A stretch of DNA of 64,000 nucleotides from Aegilops tauschii subsp. strangulata. Lineage: Eukaryota > Streptophyta > Magnoliopsida > Poales > Poaceae. Each line of letters opens with the position of its first letter. Position 1 is the stretch's first letter. The notes under the pieces are model-generated. The model was not told the DNA's origin, did not search any database, and saw nothing but the letters and a program-made list of their open reading frames with translations. Where the stretch lies: positions 642,528,736-642,592,735 of the forward strand of contig NC_053036.3 of assembly GCF_002575655.3 (NCBI RefSeq). The letters run 5' to 3'. A program made the translations under genes and the position numbers. Shown here in pieces: positions 21,363-32,474 of the stretch.

Positions 21363-21374
21363 TGGTATCAGAGC
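21363..21374 (+). other. Primer-binding site (initiator Met-tRNA)
   Basis: TGGTATCAGAGC begins two bases after the LTR end. It is the standard Copia sequence complementary to the 3' end of initiator methionine tRNA that primes reverse transcription. Confidence 0.9.
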
Positions 21375-22673
21375 CAGGTTTATGCGTAGTTACTATGCAC
21401 GAGTAGAACACAAAGAAGTTGTGGGCGTTGATGTTGCCAATTCTTCTTGCCGCTACTAGTCGTTTCTTGTTTCGGCGGCATTGTAGGATGAAGCGGCCCG
21501 GACCGACCTTACACGTACGCTTACGTGAGACAGGTTCCACCGATTGACATGCACTAGTTGCATAAGGTGGCTAGCGGGTGTCTGTCTCTCCTACTTTAGT
21601 CGAAACAGATTCGATGAAAAGGGTCCTTATGAAGGGTAAATAGAAATTGGCAAATCACGTTGTGGTCATACGTAGGTAAGAAACGTTCTTGCTAGAAACC
21701 TACAAACCACGTAAAAACTTGCAACAACAATTAGAGGACGTCTAACTTGTTTTTGCAGCAAGTGATATATGTGATATGATATGGCCAGAAGATGTGATGA
21801 ATGATATATGTGATGTATGAGATTGATCATATTCTTGTAATAGGAATCACGACTTGCATGTCGATGAGTATGACAACCGGCAGGAGCCATAGGAGTTGTC
21901 TTTATTATTTTGCATGACCTGCGTGTCATTGAATAACGCCATGTAATTTACTTTACTTTGTTGCTAAACGGTTAGCCATACAAGTAGAAGTAATCGTTGG
22001 CGTGACGACTTCATGAAGACACAATGATGGAGATCATGATGATGGAGATCATGGTGTCATGCCGGTGACGAAGATGATCATGGTGCCCCGAAGATGGAGA
22101 TCAAAGGAGCATGATGATATTGGCCATATCATGTCACTGTTTGATTGCATGTGATGTTTATCATGTTTTTGCATCTTATTTGCTTAGAACGACGGTAGCA
22201 AGTAGGATGATCCCTTATAATAATTTCAAGAAAGTGTTCACCCTAACTGTGCACCGTTGCGAAAGTTCGTTGTTTCGAAGCACCACGTGATGATCGGGTG
22301 TGATAGATTCTAACGTTCGAATACAACGGGTGTTGACGAGCCTAGCATGTACAGACATGGCCTCGAAACACACGCAATACACTTAGGTTGACTTGACGAG
22401 CCTAGCATGTACAGACATGGCCTCGGAACACGGAGGACCGAAAGGTCGAGCATGAGTCGTATAGAAGATACGATCAACATGGAGATGTTCACCGATCTTG
22501 ACTAGTCCGTCTCACGTGATGATCGGACACGGCCTAGTTGAGCTCGGATCATGTTTCACTTAGATGACTAGAGGGATGTCTGTCTGAGTGGGAGTTCATT
22601 AAATAATTTGATTATATGAACTTTATTATCATGAACTTAGTCTAAAATCTTTACACTATGTATTGTAGATCAA
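21375..22673 (+). other. Untranslated leader of the Angela-type element
   Basis: There is no long frame. A direct repeat (GACGAGCCTAGCATGTACAG plus following bases) occurs at about 22,335 and 22,395, 60 bp apart. The packaging signal presumably lies in this region but cannot be recognised by eye. Confidence 0.6.
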
Positions 22674-25600
22674 ATGGCCCACGTTGTCCTCAATTTCAAC
22701 GCGTTCCTAGAGAAAACCAAGCTGAAAGATGATGGCAGCAACTATACGGACTGGGTCCGGAACCTGAGGATCATCCTCATAGCAGCCAAGAAAGATTATG
22801 TCTTAGAAGCACCGCTAGGTGAAGCACCAATCCCTGAGAACCAAGACGTTATGAACGCTTGGCAGCAGCGTGCTGATGATTACTCCCTCGTTCAGTGCGG
22901 CATGCTTTACAGCTTAGAACCGGGTCTCCAAAAGCGTTTTGAGAAACATGGAGCATATGAGATGTTCGAGGAGCTGAAACTGGTTTTTCAAGCTCATTCC
23001 CGGGTCGAGAGATATGATGTCTCCGACAAGTTCTTCAGCTGTAAAATGGAGGAGAACAGTTCTGTTAGTGAGCACATACTCAGAATGTCTGGGTTGCACA
23101 ACCGCTTGTCTCAGCTGGGAGTTAATCTCCCGGATGACGCGGTCATTGACAGAATCCTCCAGTCGCTTCCACCAAGCTACAAGAGCTTTGTGATGAACTA
23201 CAATATGCAGGGGATGGAAAAGACCATTCCCGAGGTGTATTCAATGTTGAAATCAGCTGAGGTAGAGATCAGAAAAGAACATCAAGTGTTGATGGTGAAT
23301 AAAACCACTAAGTTCAAGAAGGGCAAGGGTAAGAAGAACTTCAAGAAGGACGGCAAGGGAGTTGCCGCGCCCGGTAAGCCAGTTACCGGGAAGAAGTCAA
23401 AGAATGGACCCAAGCCCGAGACTGAGTGCTTTTATTGCAAGGGAAGTGGTCACTGGAAGCGGAACTGCCCCAAATATTTAGCGGACAAGAAGAAGGCCGG
23501 CAACACACAAGGTATATGTGATATACTAGTAATTGATGTGTACCTTACCAGTACTCGTAGTAGCTCCTGGGTATTTGATACCGGTGCGGTTGCTCATATT
23601 TGTAACTCAAAACAGGAACTACGGAATAAACGGAGACTGGCGAAGGACGAGGTGACGATGCGCGTCGGGAATGGTTCCAAGGTCGATGTGATCGCCGTCG
23701 GCACGCTACCTCTGCATCTCCCTACGGGATTAGTTTTGAACCTCAATAATTGTTATTTAGTGCCAGCTTTGAGCATGAACATTGTATCTGGATCTCGTTT
23801 AATTCGAGATGGCTACTCATTTAAATCCGAGAATAATGGTTGTTCTATTTATTTGAGAGATATGTTTTATGGTCATGCCCCGCTGGTCAATGGTTTATTT
23901 TTGATGAATCTCGAACGTGATGTTACACATGTTCATAGTGTGAATACCAAAAGATGTAAAGTTGATAACGATAGTCCCACATACTTGTGGCACTGCCGCC
24001 TTGGTCACATTGGTGTCAAGCGCATGAAGAAGCTCCATGCAGATGGACTTTTGGAGTCTCTTGATTACGAATCATTTGACACGTGCGAACCATGCCTCAT
24101 GGGTAAGATGACCAAGACTCCGTTCTCCGGAACAATGGAGCGAGCAACCAACTTATTGGAAATCATACATACCGATGTGTGCGGTCCAATGAGTGTTGAG
24201 GCTCGCGGAGGATATCGTTATGTTCTCACTCTCACTGATGATTTGAGTAGATATGGGTATGTCTACCTAATGAAACACAAGTATGAAACCTTTGAAAAGT
24301 TCAAGGAATTTCATAGTGAAGTCGAGAATCAACGTGACAGAAAAATAAAATTCTTACAATCAGATCGTGGTGGAGAATATTTAAGTCACGAATTTGGTAC
24401 ACACTTAAGGAAATGTGGAATAGTTTCACAACTCACGCCGCCTGGAACACCTCAGAGAAATGTTGTGTCCGAACGTCGTAATCGCACTCTATTGGATATG
24501 GTGCGATCTATGATGTCTCTTACCGAATTACCGCTCTCATTTTGGGGTTATGCTTTAGAGACTGCCGCATTCACTTTAAATAGGGCACCGTCTAAATCCG
24601 TTGAGACGACACCGTATGAATTATGGTTTGGGAAGAAACCTAAGCTGTCGTTTCTAAAAGTTTGGGGATGCGATGCTTATGTCAAGAAACTTCAACCTGA
24701 AAAGCTCGAACCCAAATCGGAAAAATGCGTCTTCATAGGATACCCTAAGGAAACTATTGGGTATACCTTCTACCTCAGATCCGAAGGCAAGATCTTCGTT
24801 GCCAAGAACGGGTCCTTTCTAGAGAAGGAGTTTCTCTCGAAAGAATTGAGTGGGAGGAAAGTGGAACTTGATGAGGTGATAGTCACCCCTTCCGAACCGG
24901 AAAGTAGCGCAGCGCGGGAAAATGTTCCTGTGATGCCTACACCGACTGGGGAGGAAGTTAATGATGATGATCATGAAACTTCAGACCAAGTTACTGAACT
25001 TCGTAGGTCCACAAGGACACGTTCCGCACCAGAGTGGTACGGCAACCCTGTCTTGGAAATCATGTTGTTAGACAACGGTGAACCTTCGAACTATGAAGAA
25101 GCGATGGCGGGCCCGGATTCCGACAAATGGCTAGAAGCCATGAAATCCGAGATAGAATCCATGTATGAAAACAAAGTATGGACTTTGACTGACTTGCCCG
25201 ATGAGCGGCGAGCCATAGAAAACAAATGGATCTTTAAGAAGAAGACGGACGCGGATGGTAATGTGACCATCTACAAAGCTCGACTTGTCGCTAAGGGTTA
25301 TCGACAAGTTCGAGGGGTTGACTACGATGAGACTTTCTCACCCGTAGCAAAGCTGAAGTCCGTCCGAATAATGTTAGCAATTGCCGCATACTATGATTAT
25401 GAGATATGGCAGATGGACGTCAAAACGGCATTCCTTAACGGCTTCCTTAAGGTAGAGTTGTATATGATGCAGCCGGAAGGTTTTGTCGATCCTAAGAATG
25501 CTAACAAAGTATGCAAGCTCCAGCGCTCAATCTATGGGCTGGTGCAAGCATCTCGGAGTTGGAACATTCGCTTTGATGAGATGATCAGAGCGTTTGGGTT

Positions 25601-26426
25601 TACACAGACTTATGGAGAAGCCTGTGTTTACAAGAAAGTGAGTGGGAGCTCTGTAGCATTTCTCATATTATATGTGGATGACATATTATTGATGGGAAAT
25701 GATATAGAATTCTTGGAGAGTATAAAGGCCTATTTGAATAAGTGTTTTTCAATGAAGGACCTTGGAGAAGCTGCTTATATATTAGGCATCAAGATCTATA
25801 GAGATAGATCAAGACGCCTCATTGGTCTTTCACAGAGTACATACCTTGACAAGATATTGAAGAAGTTCAATATGGATCAGTCCAAGAAGGGGTTCTTGCC
25901 TGTATTGCAAGGTGTGCAATTGAGCACGGCTCAATGTCCGACCACGGCAAAAGATATAGAAGAGATGAGTGTCATCCCCTATGCCTCGGCCATAGGGTCT
26001 ATTATGTATGCCATGCTGTGTACCAGACCTGATGTAAACCTTGCCATAAGTTTGGTAGGAAGGTACCAAAGTAATCCCGGCAAGGAACACTGGACAGCGG
26101 TCAAGAATATCCTGAAGTACCTGAAGAGGACTAAGGATATGTTTCTCGTTTATGGAGGTGACGAAGAGCTCGTCGTAAAGGGTTACGTCGACGCTAGTTT
26201 CGACACAGATCCGGATGACTCAAAGTCACAGACCGGATACGTGTATATTTTGAATAGAGGAGCAGTAAGCTGGTGCAGTTGCAAGCAAAGCGTCGTGGCG
26301 GGATCTACATGTGAAGCGGAATACATGGCAGCCTCGGAGGCAGCACAAGAAGCAGTCTGGATGAAGGAGTTCATTACCGACCTAGGGGTGATTCCCAATG
26401 CGTCGGGCCCAATGACTCTTCTGTGA
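22674..26426 (+). CDS. Copia gag-pol polyprotein, 1250 aa, frameshifted near its C-terminus
   Basis: Domains in order: Gag (residues 1-230), CCHC zinc knuckle CFYCKGSGHWKRNC (252-265), aspartic protease with DTGA (about 302), GAG-pre-integrase (LWHCRLGH, about 438), integrase core starting HTDVCGPM (about 498), reverse transcriptase with YVDDILL (about 1000), and RNase H with VDASF (about 1173). The integrase-before-RT order defines Copia. The frame ends at 26,426. The usual RNase H tail continues in the next frame (GAIALAKEPRF, then LNVADPLTK) to the stop at 26,652, so one base gained or lost near 26,415 removed about 75 residues. The SIYGLVQAS motif has V where K is usual. It is probably not autonomous in its present state. 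Confidence 0.95.
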   Translation: MAHVVLNFNAFLEKTKLKDDGSNYTDWVRNLRIILIAAKKDYVLEAPLGEAPIPENQDVMNAWQQRADDYSLVQCGMLYSLEPGLQKRFEKHGAYEMFEELKLVFQAHSRVERYDVSDKFFSCKMEENSSVSEHILRMSGLHNRLSQLGVNLPDDAVIDRILQSLPPSYKSFVMNYNMQGMEKTIPEVYSMLKSAEVEIRKEHQVLMVNKTTKFKKGKGKKNFKKDGKGVAAPGKPVTGKKSKNGPKPETECFYCKGSGHWKRNCPKYLADKKKAGNTQGICDILVIDVYLTSTRSSSWVFDTGAVAHICNSKQELRNKRRLAKDEVTMRVGNGSKVDVIAVGTLPLHLPTGLVLNLNNCYLVPALSMNIVSGSRLIRDGYSFKSENNGCSIYLRDMFYGHAPLVNGLFLMNLERDVTHVHSVNTKRCKVDNDSPTYLWHCRLGHIGVKRMKKLHADGLLESLDYESFDTCEPCLMGKMTKTPFSGTMERATNLLEIIHTDVCGPMSVEARGGYRYVLTLTDDLSRYGYVYLMKHKYETFEKFKEFHSEVENQRDRKIKFLQSDRGGEYLSHEFGTHLRKCGIVSQLTPPGTPQRNVVSERRNRTLLDMVRSMMSLTELPLSFWGYALETAAFTLNRAPSKSVETTPYELWFGKKPKLSFLKVWGCDAYVKKLQPEKLEPKSEKCVFIGYPKETIGYTFYLRSEGKIFVAKNGSFLEKEFLSKELSGRKVELDEVIVTPSEPESSAARENVPVMPTPTGEEVNDDDHETSDQVTELRRSTRTRSAPEWYGNPVLEIMLLDNGEPSNYEEAMAGPDSDKWLEAMKSEIESMYENKVWTLTDLPDERRAIENKWIFKKKTDADGNVTIYKARLVAKGYRQVRGVDYDETFSPVAKLKSVRIMLAIAAYYDYEIWQMDVKTAFLNGFLKVELYMMQPEGFVDPKNANKVCKLQRSIYGLVQASRSWNIRFDEMIRAFGFTQTYGEACVYKKVSGSSVAFLILYVDDILLMGNDIEFLESIKAYLNKCFSMKDLGEAAYILGIKIYRDRSRRLIGLSQSTYLDKILKKFNMDQSKKGFLPVLQGVQLSTAQCPTTAKDIEEMSVIPYASAIGSIMYAMLCTRPDVNLAISLVGRYQSNPGKEHWTAVKNILKYLKRTKDMFLVYGGDEELVVKGYVDASFDTDPDDSKSQTGYVYILNRGAVSWCSCKQSVVAGSTCEAEYMAASEAAQEAVWMKEFITDLGVIPNASGPMTLL

Positions 26427-26670
26427 CAACACTGGAGCTATTGCCCTTGCGAAGGAGCCCAGGTTTCACAGGAAGACCAGGCATATCAAGCGTCGCTTCA
26501 ACTCCATTCGTGAAAGTGTTCAAAATGGAGACATAGATATTTGTAAAGTACACACGGACCTGAATGTAGCAGATCCGTTGACTAAACCTCTCCCTAGGGC
26601 AAAACATGATCAACACCAGGACGCAATGGGTGTTCGATTCATCACAATGTAACTAGATTATTGACTCTAG

Positions 26671-26684
26671 TGCAAGTGGGAGAC
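26671..26684 (+). other. Purine-rich tract before 3' LTR
   Basis: TGCAAGTGGGAGAC ends directly at the 3' LTR. It is the plus-strand priming site expected at this position. Confidence 0.75.
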
Positions 26685-28406
26685 TGTTGGAAATATGCCC
26701 TAGAGGCAATAATAAATGGTTATTATTATATTTCTGTGTTCATGATAATAGTCTATTATTCATGCTATAATTGTATTGTCCGGAAATCGTAATACATGTG
26801 TGAATACATAGACCACAACCTGTCCCTAGTAAGCCTCTAGTTAACTAGCTCGTTGATCAACAGATAGTCATGGTTTCCTGACTATGGACATAGGATGTCA
26901 TTGATAACGGGATCACATCATTAGGAGAATGATGTGATGGACAAGACCCAACTTAAGCATAGCATAAAAGATCGTGTAGTTTCGTTTGCTAGAGCTTTTC
27001 CAATGTCAAGTATCTTTTCCTTAGACCATGAGATCGTGCAACTCCCGGATACCGTAGGAGTGCTTTGGGTGTGCCAAACGTCACAACGTAACTGGGTGAC
27101 TATAAAGGTGCATTACGGGTATCTCCGAAAGCGTCTGTTGGGTTGGCACGGATCAAGACTGGGATTTGTCACTCCGTGTAAACGGAGAGGTATCTCTGGG
27201 CCCACTCGGTAATGCATCATCATAATGAGCTCAATGTGACTAAGGCGTTAGTCACGGGATCATGCATTGCGGTACGAGTAAAGAGACTTGCCGGTAACGA
27301 GATTGAACAAGGTATTGGGATACCGACGATCGAATCTCGGGCAAGTAACATGCCGATTGACAAAGGGAATTGCATACGGATTGATTGAATCCTCGACACC
27401 GTGGTTCACCCGATGATATCATCGTGGAACATGTGGGAGCCAACATGGGTATCCAGATCCCGCTGTTGGTTATTGACCGGAGAGGCGTCTCGGTCATGTC
27501 TGCATGTCTCCCGAACCCGTAGGGTCTACACACTTAAGGTCCGGTGACGCTAGGGTTGTAGAGATATATGTATGCGGAAACCCGAAAGTTGTTTGGAGTC
27601 CCGGATGAGATCCCGGACGTCACGAGAGGTTCCGGAATGGTCCGGAGGTGAAGAATTATATATAGGAAGTCCAGTTTTGGCCACCGGGAAAGTTTCGGGG
27701 GTTATCGGTATTGTACCGGGACCACCGGAAGGGTCCCGGGGGTCCACCGGGTGGGGCCACCTGTCCCGGAGGGCCCCGTGGGCTGAAAGTGGAGGGGAAC
27801 CAGCCCCTAATGGGCTGGGGCGCCACTTTGGGCCTCCCCCCCATGCGCCTAGGGTTGGGAACCCTAGGGGGGGGGGGGGGTTTCCCCTTGCCTTGGGGGG
27901 CAAGGCAACCCCTTCCCCCCTTGGCCGCCGCCCCCCTGGAGATCCCATCTCCAAGGGCTGCGCACCCCCCCTTGGGGGCCTATATAAAGGGGGGGAGGGA
28001 GGGCAGCAAACCACAGCCTTTGGCGCCTCCCTCCTCCCCTGCAACACCTCTCTCTCTCGCGCAGAAGCTCGGCGAAGCCCTGCCGGAGAGCCGCTACATC
28101 CACCACCACGCCGTCGTGCTGCTGGATCTCCATCAACCTCTCCTCCCCCCTTACTGGATCAAGAAAGGAGGAGACGTCGCTGCACCGTACGTGTGTTGAA
28201 CGCGGAGGTGCCGTACGTTCGGCACTCGGTCATCGGTGATTTGGATCACGGCGAGTACGACTCCGTCATCCACGTTCATTGGAACGCTTCCGCTCGCGAT
28301 CTACAACGGTATGTAGATGCACTCCCTTCCCTCGTTGCTAGTAGACTCCATAGATGCATCTTGGTGAGCGTAGGAAAATTTTAAAATTATGCTACGATTC
28401 CCAACA
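26685..28406 (+). repeat. 3' LTR of the Angela-type element (1,722 bp)
   Basis: It is nearly identical to the 5' LTR. Differences noted include C/T at the GTTGTT(C/T)GGAG site, A/G in ACCACC(A/G)GAAG, a change in CAGC(A/C)CCTAATG, and different lengths of two G/C runs. TATATAAA is at 27,981-27,988. Confidence 0.95.
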
Positions 28407-28411
28407 CTAAC

Positions 28412-28909
28412 AACAATTACATATCATGCTGGAACTTAACAGCATCCTAAACATGATTAAGAAGTAGCAGCCACAGCAGTTTCTTAAGTTAACAAGCTAC
28501 AGATCATGCGAGAAGAGCATATGCGAAAGCACCCAATTTACAGTATCAGGAGAATTTTTTCTCAAGGGGGAGATGGTGATTACCTAGAGCATCCTCAGAA
28601 GCCTGCGTGTGAGCTCGGAGTAAACAGATGAGCACTGTGAAAGCAAGATGAAGCTCAGAGCTGAATCAGCCGTCCTCATACGAGGAGTTAAAGTATGCGG
28701 GAATCTGACTGGTTTGTCTGTTTCTAACGTGTCTACTATCAAAGTGCAGTCTACGCATTCATAAAAAGAATACCCCCAGCGTTCGTTTGAAGCGCTCACA
28801 CATTTTTAAATTCTAACCCTATGTTTTTACCCGAAAATGGTCGAGTAAATCATAATAGAAAGAGAGTCTCTCCTGTTTTACAGAATTAAGATACAAAAGG
28901 AGCATTTTC
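28412..28909. other. Spacer after the Angela-type insertion, nothing recognised
   Basis: This continues the sequence interrupted by the insertion. I see no domain, repeat or RNA gene. It is not present in block B, whose homology ends earlier. Confidence 0.5.
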
Positions 28910-29141
28910 CGATCTTAGATGTGCCACAATTTCATATTCTAATATTTACATTGGTAAACAGATTGACAACTGAGTGATTATGCCACATCACCTCTGATTT
29001 TGTATGAGTTAGGAAGTTTTGCATCAAAACTGGAGATGAAATAATGTGGCAGACAGTCTTGGTATCAGAAAATACAGCAGCCATTATTCAAAAGAAGTGT
29101 TTTCATGCTTTATAGAAAGTGTGTGTGTGTGTGTGTGTGCA

Positions 29142-29209
<68 letters not shown>

Positions 29210-29530
29210 GGGCTTGGGCTGTAGTATACTACAGAACCCAAGGTCCAATATGAGGCTCATACTAGTACTATATAATACAACAACCTTGTCTCTTTGAACA
29301 CAATTCAAGGTTTAAGGCAGAGTACTCTGTAGACTACTCCGTGCATCATTACACAAGTAAGAAATTTCGAGTTTTATGGAGGAGAGTACTTACAGGATTT
29401 CTGCCATGTTACAGTTAACTAGTGGGGTGCCATCCATGTGATGGAGTCTGCTATTTGCAAACTCTATTGTCATAGTGAAGAAACCACGTTCCATGGTGGA
29501 ATGCGAGCATGCCAAAAAAATCTGGGCATC
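28910..29530. repeat. First copy of a diverged direct duplication
   Basis: It matches about 30,850-31,360 in the same order: CATTTT...GATGTG, GAGTGATTATGC, AGTCTTGGTATCAGAAA, a purine repeat, TAGTATA(C/T)TACAG, then TGAAGAAACCA(C/T)GTTCCATG. Many substitutions and indels show that it is older than the block A/B duplication. Confidence 0.75.
29119..29206. repeat. Compound microsatellite (GT)n-(GC)n-(GA)n
   Basis: A GT run passes into CGCGCG and then about 27 GA repeats. The related site at about 31,050 is only a short GA-rich stretch. Confidence 0.95.
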
Positions 29531-29931
29531 GGTGCTGGAACAGAGAGAGGGCTCAAGTTGCCAAGGCTGCATCCAGTCACTTGGGCTAGTGATTTTACTA
29601 TGGACGATGCAGTGTCCAAAGATGATAAGGCTTATATGATCACACTACTCTGGCGCATTTGTTAAGCAGAAATAGATTTGTGCATGGAGAGCAGTATGAA
29701 CATATCAGATCTTTACTGCTTGTGGATGAACTGGTGTCCAATCTTGAGCTCCCTATTTCGGCATCAAGTTCTGTAGGCCAGCCGACACGCTGGACGCCTT
29801 CTCCCCAAGCCTGGACGATTATTAACATTGATGGTTCTCTTGATGTTGCAATCCGAACTGCTGGGTCTGGTTATGTCTGGCGAGAAAGTGTCACGGTCTT
29901 ATGGAGGAAGGCTGTATCAGGCAGCTGGTAG
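29432..29931 (+). pseudogene. Remnant of a LINE-type gene: zf-RVT and RNase H-like pieces
   Basis: Translated pieces include CHSEETTFHGG, LLWRI and LLSRNRFVHGE, typical of the zinc-binding zf-RVT region after a plant non-LTR reverse transcriptase. Further on are WTPSPQAWTIINIDGSL and AGSGYVWRES, like the start of the RNase H-like RVT_3 domain. Stops and frame changes separate them, and no reverse transcriptase is left. This could be an old LINE tail or a host gene derived from one. A shorter, more diverged copy of the first part is at about 31,305-31,360. Confidence 0.55.
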
Positions 29932-30188
29932 TGGTGGATACATTTATCAGGGAACTCTTGACTGCCAGAGTGGGAAATAGAAGCAGCTGTCAACAGAAAT
30001 GTTCACCAAGCCATTGCTCAAACTGATTGCTCCGCCTTACTCTTCCTGTGGCATACTAGCAGGGCAGGGGTGCTCGATCAGAAGGAAAGTCCACATTCTG
30101 AACGAACTGAAAATTTTGTGCTGATCCTTTCAGGGTTTCAAGCTTCTTCATATTAACCGTGAGGCAAAATTTGCTCCACACTTGTGTA

Positions 30189-30267
30189 CTCCCTTTGTAA
30201 AGAAATATTAGAGCGTTTACATCACTAAAATAATGATCTAAACGCTCTTGTATTACTTTACAGCGAG
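30189..30267. mobile_element. Short Stowaway-like MITE (79 bp)
   Basis: It is flanked by TA on both sides (30,187-30,188 and 30,268-30,269). It starts CTCCCTTTGTAAAG and ends with a related inverted sequence, with an internal palindrome around TAGAGCGTTTA...TAAACGCTC. This is the classic hairpin form of a Tc1/mariner-derived MITE in Triticeae. The last TIR bases have decayed (GCGAG). Confidence 0.8.
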
Positions 30268-30569
30268 TAACAAAGAAGCTCTTAGCATTGTTTCTGCTTC
30301 TTGCTATGATGTAAGTCATGAATTTCTTTCCTGATTAAAGTTATTCAATCAAAGGTGTAATCCGGACATTGAGCAATAAAGAACCTGATTACTATCAGAA
30401 AACAATTTCAAGGTAATTTTTGGTTGAAACCCAATGGCAGAGTAAACAAATGTGCAACAATAGGTGAGTATATATGGAAAACATAAAGAGACAAAGAAAA
30501 CAAGAAGAAAGGGTAACGACCAGACTTGTAGTACTGTATTGTATATCGTAACACACAATTAATTTGCAT

Positions 30570-30720
30570 GTCTTTTTTTTAGAAAAGGAGGATGACCCCC
30601 GGTCACTGCATCTGGGCGATGCATACGGCCACCTTATTAATTATTATTAGGTGTCACAATTGAAGAGATTTAATACAAAGTAATATGATGAAAGCAATCT
30701 GTAACAAAATGCTGTCGAAA
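30570..30720 (-). mobile_element. Possible LINE-like 3' tail (reverse orientation)
   Basis: A T-run (TTTTTTTTAGAAAAGG) is followed by GATGACCCCCGGTCACTGC and GGGCGATGCATACGGCCACC, a phrase often seen in inverted LINE-type 3' ends in grasses. This rests on recall of its general appearance, with no coding remnant. Confidence 0.25.
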
Positions 30721-30849
30721 ACCATAAAGTTCTTATCAGACAAAATGGGGTGAAGCAAGCCAGTGGCTGACTGGCTGTTAGCGTTCGATGGGCACAACTG
30801 GAGCAGTGGTATTTAATTCAGGAAATAACCCATTAAACTTACATGGATA

Positions 30850-31360
30850 AAGAAGGGGCATTTTAGATGTGTCAAGATTTCTCACTCTAAACAGATCGAC
30901 ATCTGAGTGATTATGCGCCAGCACCTCCACTTCTATATGAATTAGGCAGTCTTGGATCAAAGTCAGATATTAAAAAAAACTAGCAGATAGTCTTGGTATC
31001 AGAAATGTAGCAGGCATTATTAAAACGAAGTGTTTTCATACTTTCTAGAAAGCGAGAGAGCGAGAGAGAGAGGGATTGGGGCCTGGGCTGTAGTATATTA
31101 CAGGAACCAAGGTCCGATCTGTGGCCCATACTAGTATACCATATTACAACAAGCTTGTCTCTTTGAACACAATTCGAGGTTGAAGGCAGAGTACTCTGTA
31201 GACTACTCCGTGCATCATTACACAAGTTAGAAATTTTGAGTTTGTGGAAGTTACCTAATGTGCCGTACTAAGTCAGCTACAATTATTTTGGGGCAGAGGG
31301 AATATTTGCAAACTCTATTGTCGTAGTGAAGAAACCATGTTCCATGCCATGGTGGAATGC
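30850..31360. repeat. Second copy of the diverged direct duplication
   Basis: It parallels 28,910-29,530 and ends where the CACTA fragment begins, at GTGGAATGC. The zf-RVT-like piece around TTCCATGCCATGGTGGAATGC is cut there. Confidence 0.7.
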
Positions 31361-31542
31361 GTGCACGGGCCCTCGAACCGGGACAAAAGGGTCTAGACGA
31401 ACCGGGACAAATGCCCCACGAGGCCCGGCTGGCCCCCTGGGCGCACGAACCGGGACGTATGCCCCCCATGGGTCCCAGTTCGTGACTGAACTGGGACTAA
31501 TGGGCTGGCCAGGCCCCAACGAAAGCCCTGTTTTCTACTAGT
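31361..31542. mobile_element. CACTA transposon end with subterminal repeats (fragment)
   Basis: Four versions of GAACCGGGAC(A/G/T) are spaced through the fragment, as in CACTA subterminal arrays. It ends CCCTGTTTTCTACTAGTG, the inverted CACTA terminus, followed by TTA. The other end and the transposase are absent, and the left edge abuts the zf-RVT remnant. From 31,521 onward the sequence matches block A from position 1. Confidence 0.65.
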
Positions 31543-31921
31543 GTTAGTCCTGTGAACCTTGTTGTACGGTGTGTAAGGTCTCTTGTTCTATCTTAAGCTT
31601 TCTTGAGGCAGTGGCCGTAATGGCAGTAAGATGTTTTTTCTTCCAGGGTTTTTCTATGATAGTACTCCACTGGTCAATGGTGGCATCCTGCAATTGTAGG
31701 TACCCTCAGAATGTTGTTATAGTCGTAAGCTCCTCAAAGTATCAGTCATGTAATTAACCATATCGTCTATGAAATAATAGTGACAGAACCCCTAAGAAAC
31801 TTGTTTCCCTAGAAGACAACTTTAATTCTATTGATTATATATATTTTATACAAAGTCGGAACGGTTGGATAAACCTTTTTTAATAAAATCCCTAAAAAAG
31901 AAGTTTTACCTCTCATTTGTA

Positions 31922-32471
31922 TTTTTGGATGTATCCTTTGATGGGTAGGTGCCATAATGGAAAAAATTACCGAGGAAAGGACAGTCCTGCTGTTTTTATT
32001 AAAGATTCTTATTCTAGAATTTTCTATTCATGAAGCCTAATCACAATCTAGACATCACTATCAGGATATTTTCGGGACCATAAATTCATACCAAAAATGT
32101 ATAAACTCTATTTATGCAAGTATTACCAATGAATCCATGAAAACATTCAAGACTGTATTTTTTGTTCTTATTTTCTCTCATATATGGGATTGGATCTAAA
32201 TCTTTAAGGTGAAATGTGTCAAAACTATCTAATGTCACTTATATTACAAACACGATTAGATTGTGCATAGTGGATGCATATTTTAAACGACGAACATTAC
32301 AAATGTAACATGAGTTTGTTATTAATATTTAACAACGTTATCACATCATGTTGTCATAAGTTATTAAAACTATATTAGCTCAGAATATGATATGATAAAA
32401 ATGAATTAAAAATAAGCATAAAGGTTTAGTATAAACATGTTCAAATTGTGGCTCCTCAACCTCACAAACCA
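31922..32471. repeat. Single 550-bp AT-rich unit (block B)
   Basis: This corresponds to the duplicated unit at 403-1502. It resembles unit 1 over most of its length but matches unit 2 in a stretch around 32,235-32,260 (CACTTATATTAC, GATTAG). Confidence 0.85.
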
Positions 32472-32474
32472 TTT

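Larger units (their letters stand above)
19641..28406 (+). mobile_element. Copia LTR retrotransposon of the Angela/BARE/WIS group, 8.77 kb
   Basis: The element is complete: 5' LTR 19,641-21,361, primer-binding site TGGTATCAGAGC at 21,363-21,374 (initiator Met-tRNA), one gag-pol frame, purine-rich tract just before 26,685, and 3' LTR 26,685-28,406. The target duplication is CTAAC at 19,636-19,640 and 28,407-28,411. By eye the LTRs differ at about six bases plus length changes in G/C runs, so the insertion is very recent on an LTR clock. It sits just upstream of NLR-A. Confidence 0.95.

Noticed and set aside
29084..29308. ORFs across the GT/GA microsatellite
   Set aside because: Translations of simple repeats (Arg-Glu and Ser-Leu runs).
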